This document shows, piece after piece, positions 20,050 to 32,137 of a DNA stretch of 64,000 nt. Made by a program: the position numbers and the translations under genes. The first letter of the stretch is position 1. The number at the start of each line of letters is the position of its first letter. The notes below the pieces were generated by a model. The model saw nothing but the letters and a program-made list of their open reading frames with translations, was not told the origin of the DNA and searched no databases. The DNA comes from Hemerocallis citrina (taxonomy: Eukaryota > Streptophyta > Magnoliopsida > Asparagales > Asphodelaceae), in assembly GCA_017893485.1 (NCBI GenBank), contig JACEHZ010000199.1, forward strand, positions 62,001 to 126,000. Direction: 5' to 3'.

Positions 20050-21594
20050 TTTAAACCCATTTGTCTTGATGATCTCACAACTTGCTCTCGTGACAAATCT
20101 TTAGTAAATGGCTCCGCTAGGTTGTCAGCCAATTTTATATACTCTATAGAGATTATTCCATTTGTGAGCAGTTGTCTAATGATTTTGTGTCATCTTCTGA
20201 TATGACAAGACTTACCCTTATACATACAACTTAGTGCTCTTGCTATAGCCGATTGGCTGTCACAGTGTACACATATAGCAGACACTGGTTTTTCCACATA
20301 GGAATATCCTCTAAAAAGTTTCGAAGCCATTCTGCTTCCTCTGCCGCTTTGTCGAAGGCAATAATCTCAGATTCCATGGTGGATCTGGCCAATAACGTTT
20401 GTTTAGAGGATTTGCATGACACAGCTGCACCACCAAGAGTGAAGACATACTCACTAGTGGATTTCGAGTTCTTGGAGTCCGATACCCAGTTGGCATCACT
20501 GTAGCTTTCTAGTACTGTTAGATATCTGGTGTAATGCAGCCCATAACTCTGAGTATGTCGCAAGTAGTTCAATACTCTAGTTATTCCTTTCCAGTGACTT
20601 CGTCCTGGATTACTTGTGTAACGGCTCAGTACATTTACTAATGCGCCAAGTCCGGTCTTGTACAATTTGTTAAGTACATCAGACTACCAATTAGACGTGC
20701 ATATTCCAATTGTGATATGCTGTCACCCATATTTTTTGACAAGTGAAGACTGGGATCCACAGGACTTTTGGCAGTCCCATTGGAGTAATTCTTGAAACTT
20801 TCAAGTACCTTCTCAGTGTAATGAGCTTGAGACAGTAATTTTTTCAGATGTCCTGGAAACTTTGATTCCTGGTATGACATCTGCAACACCCAAATTTTTT
20901 ATATCAAATTGATCACTAAGCATCTTCTTAGTTTGTTTGATAATGTCATTATTGCTACCAATAATGAGCATGTCATCTACATACAAACACACCAGAATGT
21001 ATCCATTTGGAGTATCTTTGATGTAGATACACTTATCACATTCATTTATTTTGAAACCATTTGACATCATAACATTGTCAAATTTTGCATGTCATTGCTT
21101 TGGAGCTTGTTTCAATCCGTACAAGGATTTAACATGTCTGCACACTCTGTTTTTCTGTCCAGGAACTACATAACCCTCAAGTAGTTTCATATAAATTTCC
21201 TCTTCTAAATCCCCATTTAGAAAGGTGGTTTTGACATTTATTTGATGTATTTCGAGGTTGCGTAGAGCTGCAATAGCTATCAACATTCTTATGGAAGTAT
21301 TTTCGTGAACGGAGAATAAGTGTCAAAGAGGTCTAGGCCTTTCTTTTGCCCAAATCCTTGTACCACAAGTCTAGCCTTATGTTTTTCTATCGAACCATCT
21401 GGTTTCAATTTCTATTTGAAAATCCATTTGCATCCTAGAGCTTTACATCCAGAAGGCAAATTGACCAACTCCCAAGTATGATTTTGCATGGTGGAGTCTA
21501 TTTCACTTTTGATTGCTTCCTTCCACATAGGAGCATAAGACGTAGACATGGCTTCCTTGAATATTCTAGGCTCATTCTCTAACAGAAAGGCCAT
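20050..21594 (-). pseudogene. Copia-4 reverse transcriptase and RNase H
   Basis: Read right to left: the RT start (CKALGCKWIFK, near 21420), QINVKTTFLNGDLEEEIYMK (about 21200), KSLYGLKQAPKQ, then CLYVDDMLIIGSNND with the catalytic YVDD (about 20970), and the thumb region to about 20640. RNase H follows ([26 protein letters not shown], about 20480-20310). Frames break near 21600, 21290, 21080, 20830 and 20650. Confidence 0.85.
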
Positions 21595-22600
21595 TACAAA
21601 GTCAGGATCAAATGACTTTTATGTTCTAGCCCATTTGTTCGTCTAACTTCGTCATTATCATCTCCTGGTTCATCAACTGAAGTATTTGCACTCCCTTGTT
21701 CACGTGTACGTTTGGGATACGTAGCATCCTTGTACAGAAACACGTGTTCGAAGAAGGAAACATTCCTTGATTTTATTATTGTATTCACATGCACGTCTAG
21801 TATATCCGATTTATATACCAAGAACCGATATGCGCTACTGTTGTGTGCATACCCTATGAATATGCAATCAATGGTCTTAGTTCCTATTGTGACCTGTTTG
21901 GGATTAGGTACTGCTACCTTTACTAGACACCCCCACACTTTGAGGTGTTTATACAAAGGTACATTATTTTTCCACAGTTCGTATGGTGTCTTGCCAGTTT
22001 TCTTGTGAGGTATTTTATTGAGAATATAGTTGGCGGTCAGCAACGCTTACCCCCACATGTTGAATTCCAGAATTCAACAAGGCATTCATCATTTCCTTCA
22101 GAATTCGGTTCTTGCGCTCAGCAGTACTATTTGATTCAGGTGAGTAAGGAGCAGTGGTTTGATGAACTATTTCATGTTCAGGGCAGAACATATTAAACGA
22201 TGCATCATATTCCCCTCCTCTATCACTCCTAACGATTTTAATCGTTTTGCCAAGTTGATTCTCAACCTCAAGCTTATATTCCTTGAATTTATCCAAGGCC
22301 TCATTTTTGCTATGTAACAAGTATACATAGCAGTATTTTGTGCAATCGTCTATGAACGTCACAAAATACTTTTTACCGCCTCTGGTCTGCACGAATTTTA
22401 AATCACACAGATCCGTGTGAATTAAACCTAGATTTTCAGTGTTTCTTTCTACAGAATGGGATGGAGTTTTAGTGAGTTTGGCCTCTGTGCAAACTTCACA
22501 TTTGTCGCAGTTGTCTACCTTAAATTTTGGTAGTAAATTCATATTAATTGATCTACGCAGAGAATTGAAATTAACATGGCCTAGTCTTTCATGCTAAATA
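21594..22600 (-). pseudogene. Copia-4 integrase
   Basis: The GAG-pre-integrase remnant [17 protein letters not shown] begins at about 22590 (the preceding Trp codon is a stop). The zinc region [11 protein letters not shown] is near 22500. The core has [34 protein letters not shown] and [15 protein letters not shown], covering the DDE residues. A frameshift near 22040 separates the C-terminal half ([20 protein letters not shown]). Confidence 0.85.
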
Positions 22601-22613
22601 AAGAAGACTCAAC

Positions 22614-24531
22614 AACATAAGCAACATGGTAACAAAAAAGAGTCTCTATAGAAAAGTCTAGAGAGAGAAACTAACCCCAAATCCCCCAAAAAAGCAAACC
22701 CTAGATCTGAGAAAAGGCTGGGGGCGGCGGCTAGGGCTTGCTGCCGCCGCCCCACCGTCCCGCCGTCGTCCCCCCTCCGATCGAGCCCCTTTGACGGAGA
22801 TGACCCCCCCCACCCACCCACCCCCGAAGTGCTTCGTCGCTCAAAGCCACCACCCGACTTTGCTAGCCTCCGGCGACATTGTTTCCTTCCTTGAGCGCCA
22901 TTGTCGACGACACCGGGGGTCCGTCATCGCCCATCTCCTTTCCCTTCGACGTCTTCCCTTCCCTTCCCTTCGACGCCTTCCCTTCCCGTCTGCCGTTGCG
23001 CCGTCGACCGTCTACAACTGCCGTCGAGCAACGGACCTCTACAGCCCCCGTCGAGCTTACTGTCGTGCCCTGCGGTCCTGTTCGGGTGGTGGAATGGTCT
23101 TTGTCTACTAGGGCCCGGTTTGTGGCGTCGGGGGTGAGTTGGTTGGGGTTGTATGTTCTTTGTGGTTGTTTTCTCTTGGGGCTCGGATGTTCTTTGCGGT
23201 TGCCACCATGCCCACACTTTCGGGGCCAATCACGGCGATCTGCGGCTATGTTTTGGTTTTCTAGGATTGGTAGCACGTGCGAAGAAGCTGGGGTTTGATT
23301 CTCTCTTCAAGTTGGGGGGGGGGGAGCTGTCTGTGTTGGTTATCTTGGTGTGATGATTGTGGTGTAACTGTGGTCGCGAACGCCATGGATCTGGGGATGG
23401 GGTCGCGTTCGCCCTGGTCCTGGCCCCCACCTGCTTGCCCCCACATCGCTCTCGACGACGACCCAGACCTCTAGTGTGTGAGGTCGGTGGTTCGGCATGG
23501 GGCCCGTGAGGCCCAAGATGGGGTCCCTCCATGTTGTGCGCTTACTTGTCTCAACTTTCGGGGTGCTTGCCTCAACTGTCACGGAGCGACTACATCGCGC
23601 CAGAGCATCCTCCCGCACCTGTTGTCGCGAACGCCATGGATCTGGGGCTCAAGTGTGTGAGATCGGTGGTTCGGTATGGGGCCCGTGGGCTAGGCCGATG
23701 GTTGTTTACTGTGGGAGGTGAAAACTGTGTAGCACGTTGTATTGATCGATTATGGGGCTTGGGCCCGAAGATGGGGTCCCTTCATGATGCGTGCTCACTT
23801 GTTTGGGTGTCCAACGATGCCGCCGATGCAGTCTTAACAACGCCTACTATCAGGCTATTGTGCTTCCTCCAGCTTAGGCCACTATTTCGTAACAGCGTCG
23901 TCTCTTCCCTCGTTCGGAGTAAGAGTCGAGATGAGTCTGTTTGGTGAGAAATCACCTGAGAGAGCAAGAGCGCGAGAGAGGTGAAGGTATCCTCTCCATT
24001 GCTCTCTCCTGGAGCGTGGTTTTGGTGGGGTGAGCGAGATAGTTGTTTGGTGAGAAATCGCCTGAGATAGCACAATCGTGAGAGAGATGAAGGTATTCTC
24101 TTCACGACTATCTCTTTGCTAGCGGCTGTGGGAGCTGTGTACAGTTGCTGTGCATGTGCCAACAGATGGGGCTGCGGGGCTTTAGACCCAAAGACGGGGT
24201 CCCCCCAGCAAGGAGAAGGCATGGATCGGCGGGTGTTAAAATCCTGCCAGACTAGTTTCGGCTGGGTGTGCATGTGCCGTGGAGGTAGTGTGCGAAGCTA
24301 AACTGAAGTACATACAATTTTGCTGGACCGAGCTTGTTTGTCGGCCCACCCTCCAGGGTTGTTGGTGGAATTTGTTGTTTGTACGGTTCATGTTGCTTCA
24401 TGTATGTTTTATTTCCTGTCTGTAGGTTGTAATCTGGCCCAGTTCGCTAGGTTTGTATTATTAATTTCTTATTAATGAAACAGGGTGACCATACTCCACC
24501 TTTTCCCTAACAAAAAAACATAGGCAACATG
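22614..24531 (+). mobile_element. LINE-like non-autonomous retroposon, about 1.9 kb
   Basis: Inserted at 22629-24516 between 15-bp target copies AACATAAGCAACATG (22614-22628) and AACATAGGCAACATG (24517-24531), which differ at one base. The right end has a short A-run (CAAAAAA), so the plus strand is the sense strand. The 5' part is GC-rich (GGCGGCGGCTAGGG) and the 3' part resembles plant LINE 3' UTRs (ATTAATGAAACAGGG). No RT or endonuclease is encoded; overlapping frames on both strands are base-composition artefacts. It was mobilised in trans or is an internally deleted LINE. Confidence 0.75.
23365..24115. repeat. Internal repeats of the LINE-like insert
   Basis: GTCGCGAACGCCATGGATCT occurs at about 23375 and 23623, each followed by a GTGTGTGAGATCGGTGGTTCGG-like stretch. 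Further on, TTTGGTGAGAAATC (about 23939 and 24048) starts two copies of an 80-110-bp unit. These explain the overlapping frames on both strands. Confidence 0.7.
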
Positions 24532-25879
24532 ATTCATTTCATTAATTTTGGGAACAATAGGAACAATAGATTTTGGGATGACTGTCATTACATTGAATTT
24601 GAACAGTTCATCCTTAACATACCATTTTTCCAAGTACACCCCATTCTTTGAAAGTACAAAATTGTCAGAAGCAAGCACGACCCTAAATCTATTCTCGCTC
24701 AGCACAGATCCCAAGACCAGGTTCTTGCTGATATCCAGAACGTGCAACACATTGGTTAGTGTTTGTTCCTTTCCAGAAGTCATCTTCAACACTATCTTCC
24801 CTATTCCTTCAATCTTGGAAGTGGAAGAATTCCTCATGAACAACAATTCATCCTTGTTGCATTCCTGTATGAAATGAACATCTCTTTGTCCGAGCAACTG
24901 TGCTTGGTGGCTCCAGTATCATACCACCACTCACGAGGATCGCTCCCCACCAGATTGACCTCCGATACAACAACACAAAGGTCCAAGTCAGAGAGACCAG
25001 TGGACAGGTTCTCAGCTATGTGCGCATGGGCTTTCTCATTCCCTTTCGCCTTTCCAGTTCCAGCACGGATGTCATTCTTGTTGCGACATACAGATATCTT
25101 GTGCCCAAGCTTACCATACTTGTGGCATTTTCCAGCAAACCTCTTTGCAGCAGGCTTCTTATTCGAGCCCCGTGGCAAGAACTTCCTCCTTTTGCCCTTC
25201 TGTTCGTGCTCCACCATGTTGTCTTTTCTATGAACTTATTTCCATAGAACTTGTCAGCCTTGCGATTGTCCTCTTCAATCCGTAACCTGATAATGAGGTC
25301 CTCAAGATACATTTCCTTTCGCTTGTGCTTGAGATAGTTCTTGAAGTCCTTCCATCTAGGTGGAAGCTTCTCAATGAACGCTGCAACCTGGAATGGTTCA
25401 CACAACGTCTTGTTCTCTGCAGCAATTTCGTGCGGTATCACTTGCAGCTCCTGAATTTGACTCACAGCAGTTTTGGGGTCAACCATCTTGTAGTCCAAAA
25501 ATTTGCCAATTATAAACTTCTTGGAGCCAGCATCTTCGGTTATATACTTCTTCTCCAAAGACCCCCACATAAGTTTGGATGTCTTGAAGACACATTACAC
25601 ATTGTAGAGCTGGTCTACCAAACCGTTCAGGATGTAATTTCTGCATAGATAATCACCTTGAGTCCCTGCATCAACAAAAGCAATAGAGTGTGCATTTATA
25701 GGTGCCTGCATAGGGGCAGTTTCAGTCAAAAACCTTTTCAGCGTTAAGGTGGTCATGTAGATTTGCATCTTTCCTTGCCACCTTTTGAATTCAGTTCCAT
25801 TGAACTTTTCAGGCTTTTCTCCTACAGTTATATGTGTGGGCAGAACGACCGTTTTTGCCACAACCGGTTGTGCAGTCAC
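24472..25879 (-). pseudogene. Copia-4 gag and protease
   Basis: Gag starts at 25879 (MTAQPVVAKTVVLPT) and includes EKFNGTEFKRWQGKMQIY, typical of Tork-like copia. A frameshift near 25590 leads to the frame 25570-25016 (MWGSLEKKYITEDAGSKKF), and another to 25217-24834. The zinc knuckle CHKYGKLGHKISVC has Tyr instead of the second Cys. Protease follows with WWYDTGATKHSC (DTG active site, about 24935) and reads on to 24472, where the LINE-like insert interrupts it. Confidence 0.85.
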
Positions 25880-26039
25880 ATTCTAGGTCATTGGGGTTTG
25901 TACATTGAGCAGTCTATTGACATTCTCAGTTTGTTTGCCTTCCATTTTTTTCTGAAACAGTTAAAATTCAATTGTTAGGAATTTGTTTTTTTCTTTTTCG
26001 AAATGATAAACAACACCTGTAAATACTCTTCACAAAAAC

Positions 26040-26878
26040 TGTTAGAATAGAGAGAAGAATTTCGTAAAACAGAATATTTCTAATAATCTTTGTGAAGAAG
26101 TAAAATTACAGGGAATAAAAATCAAACCAAACAATTTGATACAGAGTCGAGATGAAAATCTTTGTCCTTAAAGCAAAATTCGCCCCGTAGTGTGAAGGTT
26201 GTTGACAAACTGCCCAGGATACAATTGTATTACCTTCTCTGAAGAGCAACACCCTAGCTTCAGAGACACCAGCGAACTAGTAGCTGTGTTGCACTCTCAG
26301 ACTCAGACTCAGACTCAGACTCAGACTCAGAAGAAGAGATTGTAAAATTCAAAAATCGATGTAAAATGACAGACAAAATTGACTGGACTTATAGGAGATT
26401 AGAGGCGTAACAGATAGATCCATTACTCTATAAAAGCGTAACTGATGGATCCATTATTCTGCTGTTACAGAGTTATGATATCAGTTACAGAATTCCAAAA
26501 GTCTCAACAGAAGGGAGAGAACTGGATCCCAGGAAAAATTCGGAGCAGTGCAAAAAATAATTTAGGCTGGCCAGAACCAAACCAAGTCGGGCACGCGTGT
26601 GTTTGTAACTTTGGCTAGTGGCTACGCCCTTTAGTCCATTTCTTTAGCTTATATCCTAAAGAAATCTTTCTCAACTTTCGATATGGAACTATCCATTTTC
26701 TCCAAATTTCCAAGTTAGTACATTTCGAGTACCCAACTTTGGACCAACATTTCTCATTCATACGGAATCCGTTTTTGGCAAACAAGTATATTACAGAATA
26801 GTACTCAACGAGAGGAACACAATCAGCCGGAGCCCACTGGAATCAGGCCCAAAAAATCTGCCAAAAATATTTCCAACA
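26040..26878 (-). repeat. Copia-4 5' LTR, 839 bp
   Basis: Starts TGTTAGAATAG and ends TTCCAACA on the plus strand, next to the right target copy ATTTC. It contains a CTCAGA/GACTCA hexamer run (26297-26330) longer than that in the other LTR. Confidence 0.85.
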
Positions 26879-26883
26879 ATTTC

Positions 26884-28044
26884 TAGGAAAAATGAAAGGG
26901 ACCATCAGCTGTTGGATAGAATGAGAAAGGAGGAAGTTTGTTAAACCATTGGATGTAAGAGACATCTTATTATGTGAGGGGGATGTGTAATTTAGACATT
27001 CTACCACCGTTCATTAGAGTTAACCGAATACTAACAATTGTTTTAACACCAGATAACTCAAAGTGTTGTTATTAGAGTTAACCGAATACTAACAATTGTT
27101 TTAACACCAGATAACTCAAAGTGTTGTTATTGGAGTGAGTTAAACATTGTGTGTGTTGTATATAAAAATAATAAATTATAGGTGCCTTGTTTGGAATTTA
27201 AAAAATTATGAGTACCCTTTATAAAAAAATCCTTCAAACAAATTTTATAAGAGCCCTTTAGTCTTTCTCCTCTTATTACTAGCCAGAAGCTTAATTCTTT
27301 AGGGAACTCGAAGGATTATTGGGTTTGTGCATATCGGACAAATAAGTCTTGTCTAAGGCGTTTCAGTGTCAAATTCTTCCCTACATTCCAAATTTTGTGT
27401 GTAAAAATAGCTTCAATGCCACACACTTCCCAACATGCCCAATTTTCGTGTGTAAAAATACTAATCTCAATTTTGTATGTAAGAACATTTGTTGTGGGTT
27501 TGTTCTAAATTGCTTCAAGTATTGGTTTGAGTACAAAGTTTTCCTTGCACAATGTTCAAGGTAACTAGGATTTTCTTTTTTTTGGTTAACCGATAACTAA
27601 CCTTAGATCTCTATTTACTCTTCCTAAACTCTTAATCTGATCTGAGCTACAACTCAGTAGTTGGAGTGAGACTTCACTGATACTTAAAATGCAATTGTTT
27701 CTACATCCAGTATTTATTTGTAACTAATGAGAATTTTTTGGTGTAACAAAAAAGCATTGGGAAAAAATAACATGATATTCCTGTGATTAAGAAATTTGCA
27801 ATCATGTCTAGGTCATGCAATGCAAATGTCTAACGGTGGTAAGAAGAAAATTGCTCCCATTTTTTCTTTCTTGATTACAAATGATCACAGTAGCAGCTAC
27901 TTCTTCCTAAGAGGTTAAGTTTACAAAAGTATTTAGGTTCTTGATATATATACTTTTGTGAACAGTGAAAACTTTCTTTTTGGTAGTATTACTTCCTTAC
28001 TGAATTTAACGTACTAAGATATTGGAGCAAATCAATTTAACAAG
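26884..28044. other. AT-rich spacer with a 58-bp tandem duplication
   Basis: ATTAGAGTTAACCGAATAC occurs at 27013 and 27071 (period 58). The 71-aa frame at 27349 is built on a repeated GTGTGTAAAAATA motif and is not a gene. Nothing else is recognised. Confidence 0.55.
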
Positions 28045-28828
28045 TAAATTGTGTATCTTTTGGAGAGCTTATCTGTTTCTAGCTCAGTTATGATACGGTG
28101 TGATAATCTTTTGATTTCTCTTAGATGCTTTATTTGTTGTTCTTGTTTGATTACAACGTCAGTGCTGTTATTCTACTCTATTTACCTCTTGTTCTCTACC
28201 TTTTCTTTTTCGAGCTTGTTTTTATTGATGTATTGGTGACCTTCGTTCGAGTTTGGCTTTGTTATTGGTCGGTGGTTTTTTGGGGCTTATCTGGGTGATG
28301 TTTAGATGGTTGCTTTTTTAGGCGAGCGTGTGTCTGGTTGTATGGAGGCCCTTTGGTTTTTGTTGTTATCTCTTCTGGGTTGTGTTATTGCGCTGTGCCT
28401 TTGCAGTCTGTTCTAGTAGCTCCTATGCAGGTTGGGTGTAGCCTCGTTTAGGGGGACTTTTGCGACGGCGGTTGGGCTGTCCCTACTCCTTTTGAGCTGT
28501 GATTCGAGATGTGGATTCTTTTCTTTGTGTATGGTCAGGGCAAGTTGAGCATTGCTGTCTTCAGACCAATGAGCGATGGTTGCTGTCCACTGGTTGTTTG
28601 CTTCTGGTCTACTATCTGCCTAGTCGGATTTGGGTGTTGGTGCAATTTTCTTCATTGTATCTTCATGTCTATTAGTCGATTAATTTTTATTGTGTTTCGC
28701 TTATCAGTTTTACTTCGTGTAAAATTATCTCTTATTTGTAAATATTTCTTTTCATAAATATATCTGGGCTGGAGTCTTTTGAACTCTATCCACGTTATAA
28801 AAAAACGAAAAAACAAATAAATTGTGTA
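28045..28828 (+). mobile_element. 5'-truncated retroposon (LINE/SINE-like), about 760 bp
   Basis: The insert 28056-28817 is flanked by TAAATTGTGTA on both sides (28045-28055 and 28818-28828) and ends in an A-rich tail (TATAAAAAAACGAAAAAACAAA), the usual signs of target-primed reverse transcription. T- and G-rich inside, with no RT similarity, so it is most likely the 3' UTR of a LINE. Frames at 28051 and 28509 are noise. Confidence 0.6.
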
Positions 28829-30170
28829 AAAATTGTTGTCAGAGCGATGAAAGATTTCTTGAAAATAATGTTGATACTCTTTGATTGCGAATATTGACTA
28901 GAAATCACTTCAAGAAGCCACTTTTGCAATAATGACAATTAATGAAAACTAATATAGTCAACCTCTTCCCGTGATAAAATACCTGTTGTTCACCATCTAG
29001 CAAGAACAGTAGCTAAAGACGAGATTAATTGGATCAACGATTTTTTAGGAGGATTTGAATCGAATCCGACTGTTTACCACTCATAGCTTTACTCTCCCTG
29101 CCAATTTAGTGTAATGCAAGTTTTTTTTTTTCTTTTACAAAGAGAAGTTAATGGTAAAAATTAAATGAAACAAAGAAATTATATGCAAACATACATAATA
29201 CATTTTAAAGAGGAGTAATGCTACACATACTACTAAATTTAGCACTTTTCATTTACTAGCTTAGGTGCACTTTATTAGTGGAGGGTATTGTAGAGTAGGT
29301 GTAGAACAGGTGGTAGAAACCGCCAATAGTAATGTAGCACCTGAGGTAGTAGATGAAAAGATAGTAAATTTGATAATGGGTGTAACATTACTCTTTAATG
29401 AACTTATATCAAGCATTCTTATTTGAAGGCATTAATTGACAATATGCAAGAATTCAAGAGACTTTTGCGTAAATGTATTGTTCAATAGTATATGTAGTGC
29501 ATGGAGGGTTGATTGTTTAATCACAAACACGTCCCAATTACTAAAACTCTCGAGTTATATACCCAAAAAAAGGATAAAAGATAAAGAGCAGAGAAGAGAT
29601 GGCAATAGAGATAGAGATTTTGATTCCCTGCCTGCTGGGACAAAAAACTGAATAATTGTAGTATTGATGCATGGTTTTCCTCCACTTCTGTGTTCTCCCT
29701 TCAGAAGTTATTGTTAAACAAATATTTAGTTTCATTTGTGTAATCAAGTTTATCTTTGCTTTTTTAATGAGTAAATCAAAAATGGTATTGTATTGTATTT
29801 TGCATGTTGTAAGAGTAGGTTAATTAGTTGATGATATATTATTTTGTTTTAATGATATAATTGACTGACAACACTAATTGAGCCTCTCATTCTGATCAAA
29901 TTGGTGTCTCCACCACTAACCATTGACATTGTCCCACACGGTTTAAACTTTAAAATCACAAATTCCACTTAACCCTACTGAATTTTTCTTTATTTGCACC
30001 GGACCCTACCCGACTTTTGTTTTGGTAATCTACCGTATTGCCGTCATTTCTGGGCACTTTACCCCACTTCATATTCTCAAACATCACGCATAATTACGTG
30101 ACACTATTATTTAATTTTAATGACTAAACTATCTTCCTTAGTTTATCCCTTATATTAATCATCATCATCC
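28829..30170. other. AT-rich DNA, no gene recognised
   Basis: Apart from the MITE at 29212 I see no feature. Short frames (29436, 29541 minus) have no family features. Confidence 0.5.
29212..29395. mobile_element. Small MITE candidate, about 184 bp
   Basis: Left end GGAGTAATGCTACAC and right end GTGTAACATTACTC are imperfect inverted repeats (2 mismatches over about 14). A target duplication is not clear (TTTAA is possible), so the superfamily is not assigned. Confidence 0.45.
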
Positions 30171-30278
30171 TCATCAATCATGATTCTATTCTCTCCAAAT
30201 TCAGGAACTCACTCAACCCTCTATGCTCCTTCTTCGGCATCACCTTCGGCTCTCTCCTCCCCTCCGCCATATTCTTCT
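30171..30278 (+). pseudogene. Possible first-exon fragment cut by an LTR
   Basis: After a TCATCATCATCCTCATC leader the sequence changes to a C-rich, codon-like composition. One frame reads FRNSLNPLCSFFGITFGSL and then LPSAIFFL, a plausible membrane-associated N-terminus, but it lacks an ATG; the ATG at 30180 is in another frame. It stops at the LTR start at 30279. I do not recognise the family, and it may be noncoding. Confidence 0.25.
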
Positions 30279-30896
30279 TGTCACGCCCCGCTTCCCAAAA
30301 TACGGGAATACGAGCCCGTGACGAAGGCCCAACGAATAATATTAACATCATACATGAGCTGTGCAGTCTTAACTCAACAATTTGAAAAATGAATAATCAC
30401 AACCATGCAGATAAACATAATCACATAAACAACAACTGAGATTAAACATTAAATAATTCAACATAATAACCAATAATTGGAAAAACAATGACAGTTACGG
30501 GTCAATAAGCCCGGAATACAAAGTTCAACAAATGAATAACAATGCGATAAAAGAATAACATAGAAGGAGATAATTTATTGTAAAGCAGCTCTTTCTTCAA
30601 CCCTAGAAGAATTGCTCACCAATGCCTCCTGACAAATCTCCTTGTTCACCTGCAGCTGGATCAACTAGAGTGGAAAGAAAATGTTTGTAGAGCAAGTACG
30701 GACAACAAGTAGTGAAATGCAAAGAGTAATGGAATATGGAACATTAAGGAATATGAAGCAAGATCAAAATTTCAAAAACAATAACAGGGACTGTTGAAAG
30801 GTCTAAATTTAACAATGTAATTTCCAATAACAATAGTCGATAACAATGTCAATGTCAATAGTCATGATTCAATACGATGCCAGGGTAGGTTACTCT
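30279..30896 (-). repeat. Truncated LTR of the TGTCACGCCCCGC family
   Basis: Starts TGTCACGCCCCGCTTCCCAAAATACGG-like, the same terminus as the LTRs at 2014, 48176 and 53448 (orientation taken from these). Similarity fades after about 600 bp, where the locally repeated block 30881-31128 begins. No primer site or second copy, so it is a fragment. Confidence 0.6.
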
Positions 30897-31128
30897 ACTT
30901 GTAGCTACTAATTTGTAGGTTATTGCAAGGTCAAAGCGAAAAAAAACCAAACAGAGTCTACTTGTAGCTACTAATTTATTGAACAAAAAAACCCTCAGTA
31001 CTGGCTTATATCCAGTAGTATGTAGTAGTAGTAGGTTACTCTACTTGTAGCTACTAATTTGTCACATGTAGTAGTAATTTCAACTTAAGGTTTGAGGTTT
31101 CCTTTTTAAACCTCAATACGATGCCAGG
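30881..31128. repeat. Nested local duplications
   Basis: CAATACGATGCCAGGG is present at about 30881 and 31113, and ACTCTACTTGTAGCTACTAA at about 30902 and 31038. A 230-bp segment seems to have been inserted or duplicated between the outer copies. Confidence 0.6.
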
Positions 31129-31729
31129 GGGAATTTGTCACATGAAACATTTTTGAGGAATGCTCGTAACAGTGAGGAAACACTGAGGAAATAGGCTATT
31201 GAGAGAACTGATCTGAGCCATCTTAAGGGTAGTTCAAAGTTAGTTTCAGTAGATACATTACCTGGTGATATGTACCAGGTGGAGTCAACTGGTGCTGTTG
31301 TTAGTTCAGTAGTGGTTTAGCCAACTGGTGGTCTCAGAGCATGTAGCATTTGGGGCCAGGTGGCCAGAATCTGATTTAATTTGTTCAAGTACTATCAATC
31401 AATCTGCCTTCATTATTTTTTTTATTGGTCTTCATTATTTTGTTTATATTACAAAATTATAATTAGAAACAATAATACATAGGCTCTCCTAAATTATGAA
31501 AGGGTATAAAAGAAATTTAATTATAAAATTCCTTCACTCCCCTTGTGAACCAAACAAGAAGATAATTATTTTCCCTCTCCTCCCCTCCCCTCCCCTCCTT
31601 TGAACCAAACTGAGTCTTGATTAAAATCTCTCTCCTCCCTTTCCCTCCCATTCCCTCCCCTCCCCTCCCCTCCTTTGAACCAAACAGAGCCTAAAGGAGA
31701 GATTCCTAGATTTTGAGAAGACCTATTAG
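31129..31729. other. Noncoding, with CCCCT-rich tracts
   Basis: Two runs of TCCCCTCCCC (about 31575-31600 and 31650-31675), each followed by TTTGAACCAAAC. No gene recognised. Confidence 0.5.
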
Positions 31730-31836
31730 TGATTGAAGACCAACATCAGCATTTAGGCATGTCAATGGTCTCTAACATACCCATCTTTTGTTTGTTCAAC
31801 TGCTTTCCTTGTTCGACCTTGAAGCAAGGTCTTATT

Positions 31837-32137
31837 GAAAGAGGGGGGAGTTGATACACATCCAACCAAATAGAGAGTGAAGCTGAATTGTATGAGTATG
31901 TATCAGAGTAAATGTAAATAATGGAAGTATAGGGACTTAAGTGTACCAGTGTAATGTACATAATATGCACATGTAATGAAATCTATAAATAGAAAGGGGA
32001 TAGCTCAGTTAAGAGCTATGTCAGATTTGGAAATTAATCCTTCTCCATCTTCATTCTTGATTCTTCTTCTTCCATGCTATTACTCTTCTCCTTCATTCTT
32101 GATTCCATTGAGTTCGGGCCTCTCTCAAACCCTAACT
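31837..32137 (+). repeat. LTR fragment of another Copia, with polypurine tract and TATA box
   Basis: GAAAGAGGGGGGAG (31837-31850) is a classic polypurine tract, and TGATACACATCC (31852) starts the LTR. A TATA-like TATAAATA lies at 31984-31991, followed by a leader. The LTR is cut at 32137 by the end of Copia-3, which therefore appears to have inserted into it. About 100 bp to the left may be the 3' end of its internal region. Confidence 0.6.

Larger units (their letters stand above)
18531..26878 (-). mobile_element. Copia-4: complete but decayed Ty1/copia element, minus strand
   Basis: Bounded by ATTTC at 18526-18530 and 26879-26883. LTRs lie at both ends, starting TGTTAGAA on the plus strand and ending CCAACA or CCAATA. 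From right to left: gag, protease, integrase, RT and RNase H in the normal copia order. A LINE-like retroposon is inserted between protease and integrase. The usual initiator tRNA-Met motif is not seen next to the 5' LTR, so the primer may differ. Confidence 0.9.

Noticed and set aside
22791..24301. Many overlapping frames on both strands of the LINE-like insert
   Set aside because: Caused by GC-rich composition and internal duplications; no RT, endonuclease or RNA-binding motif.
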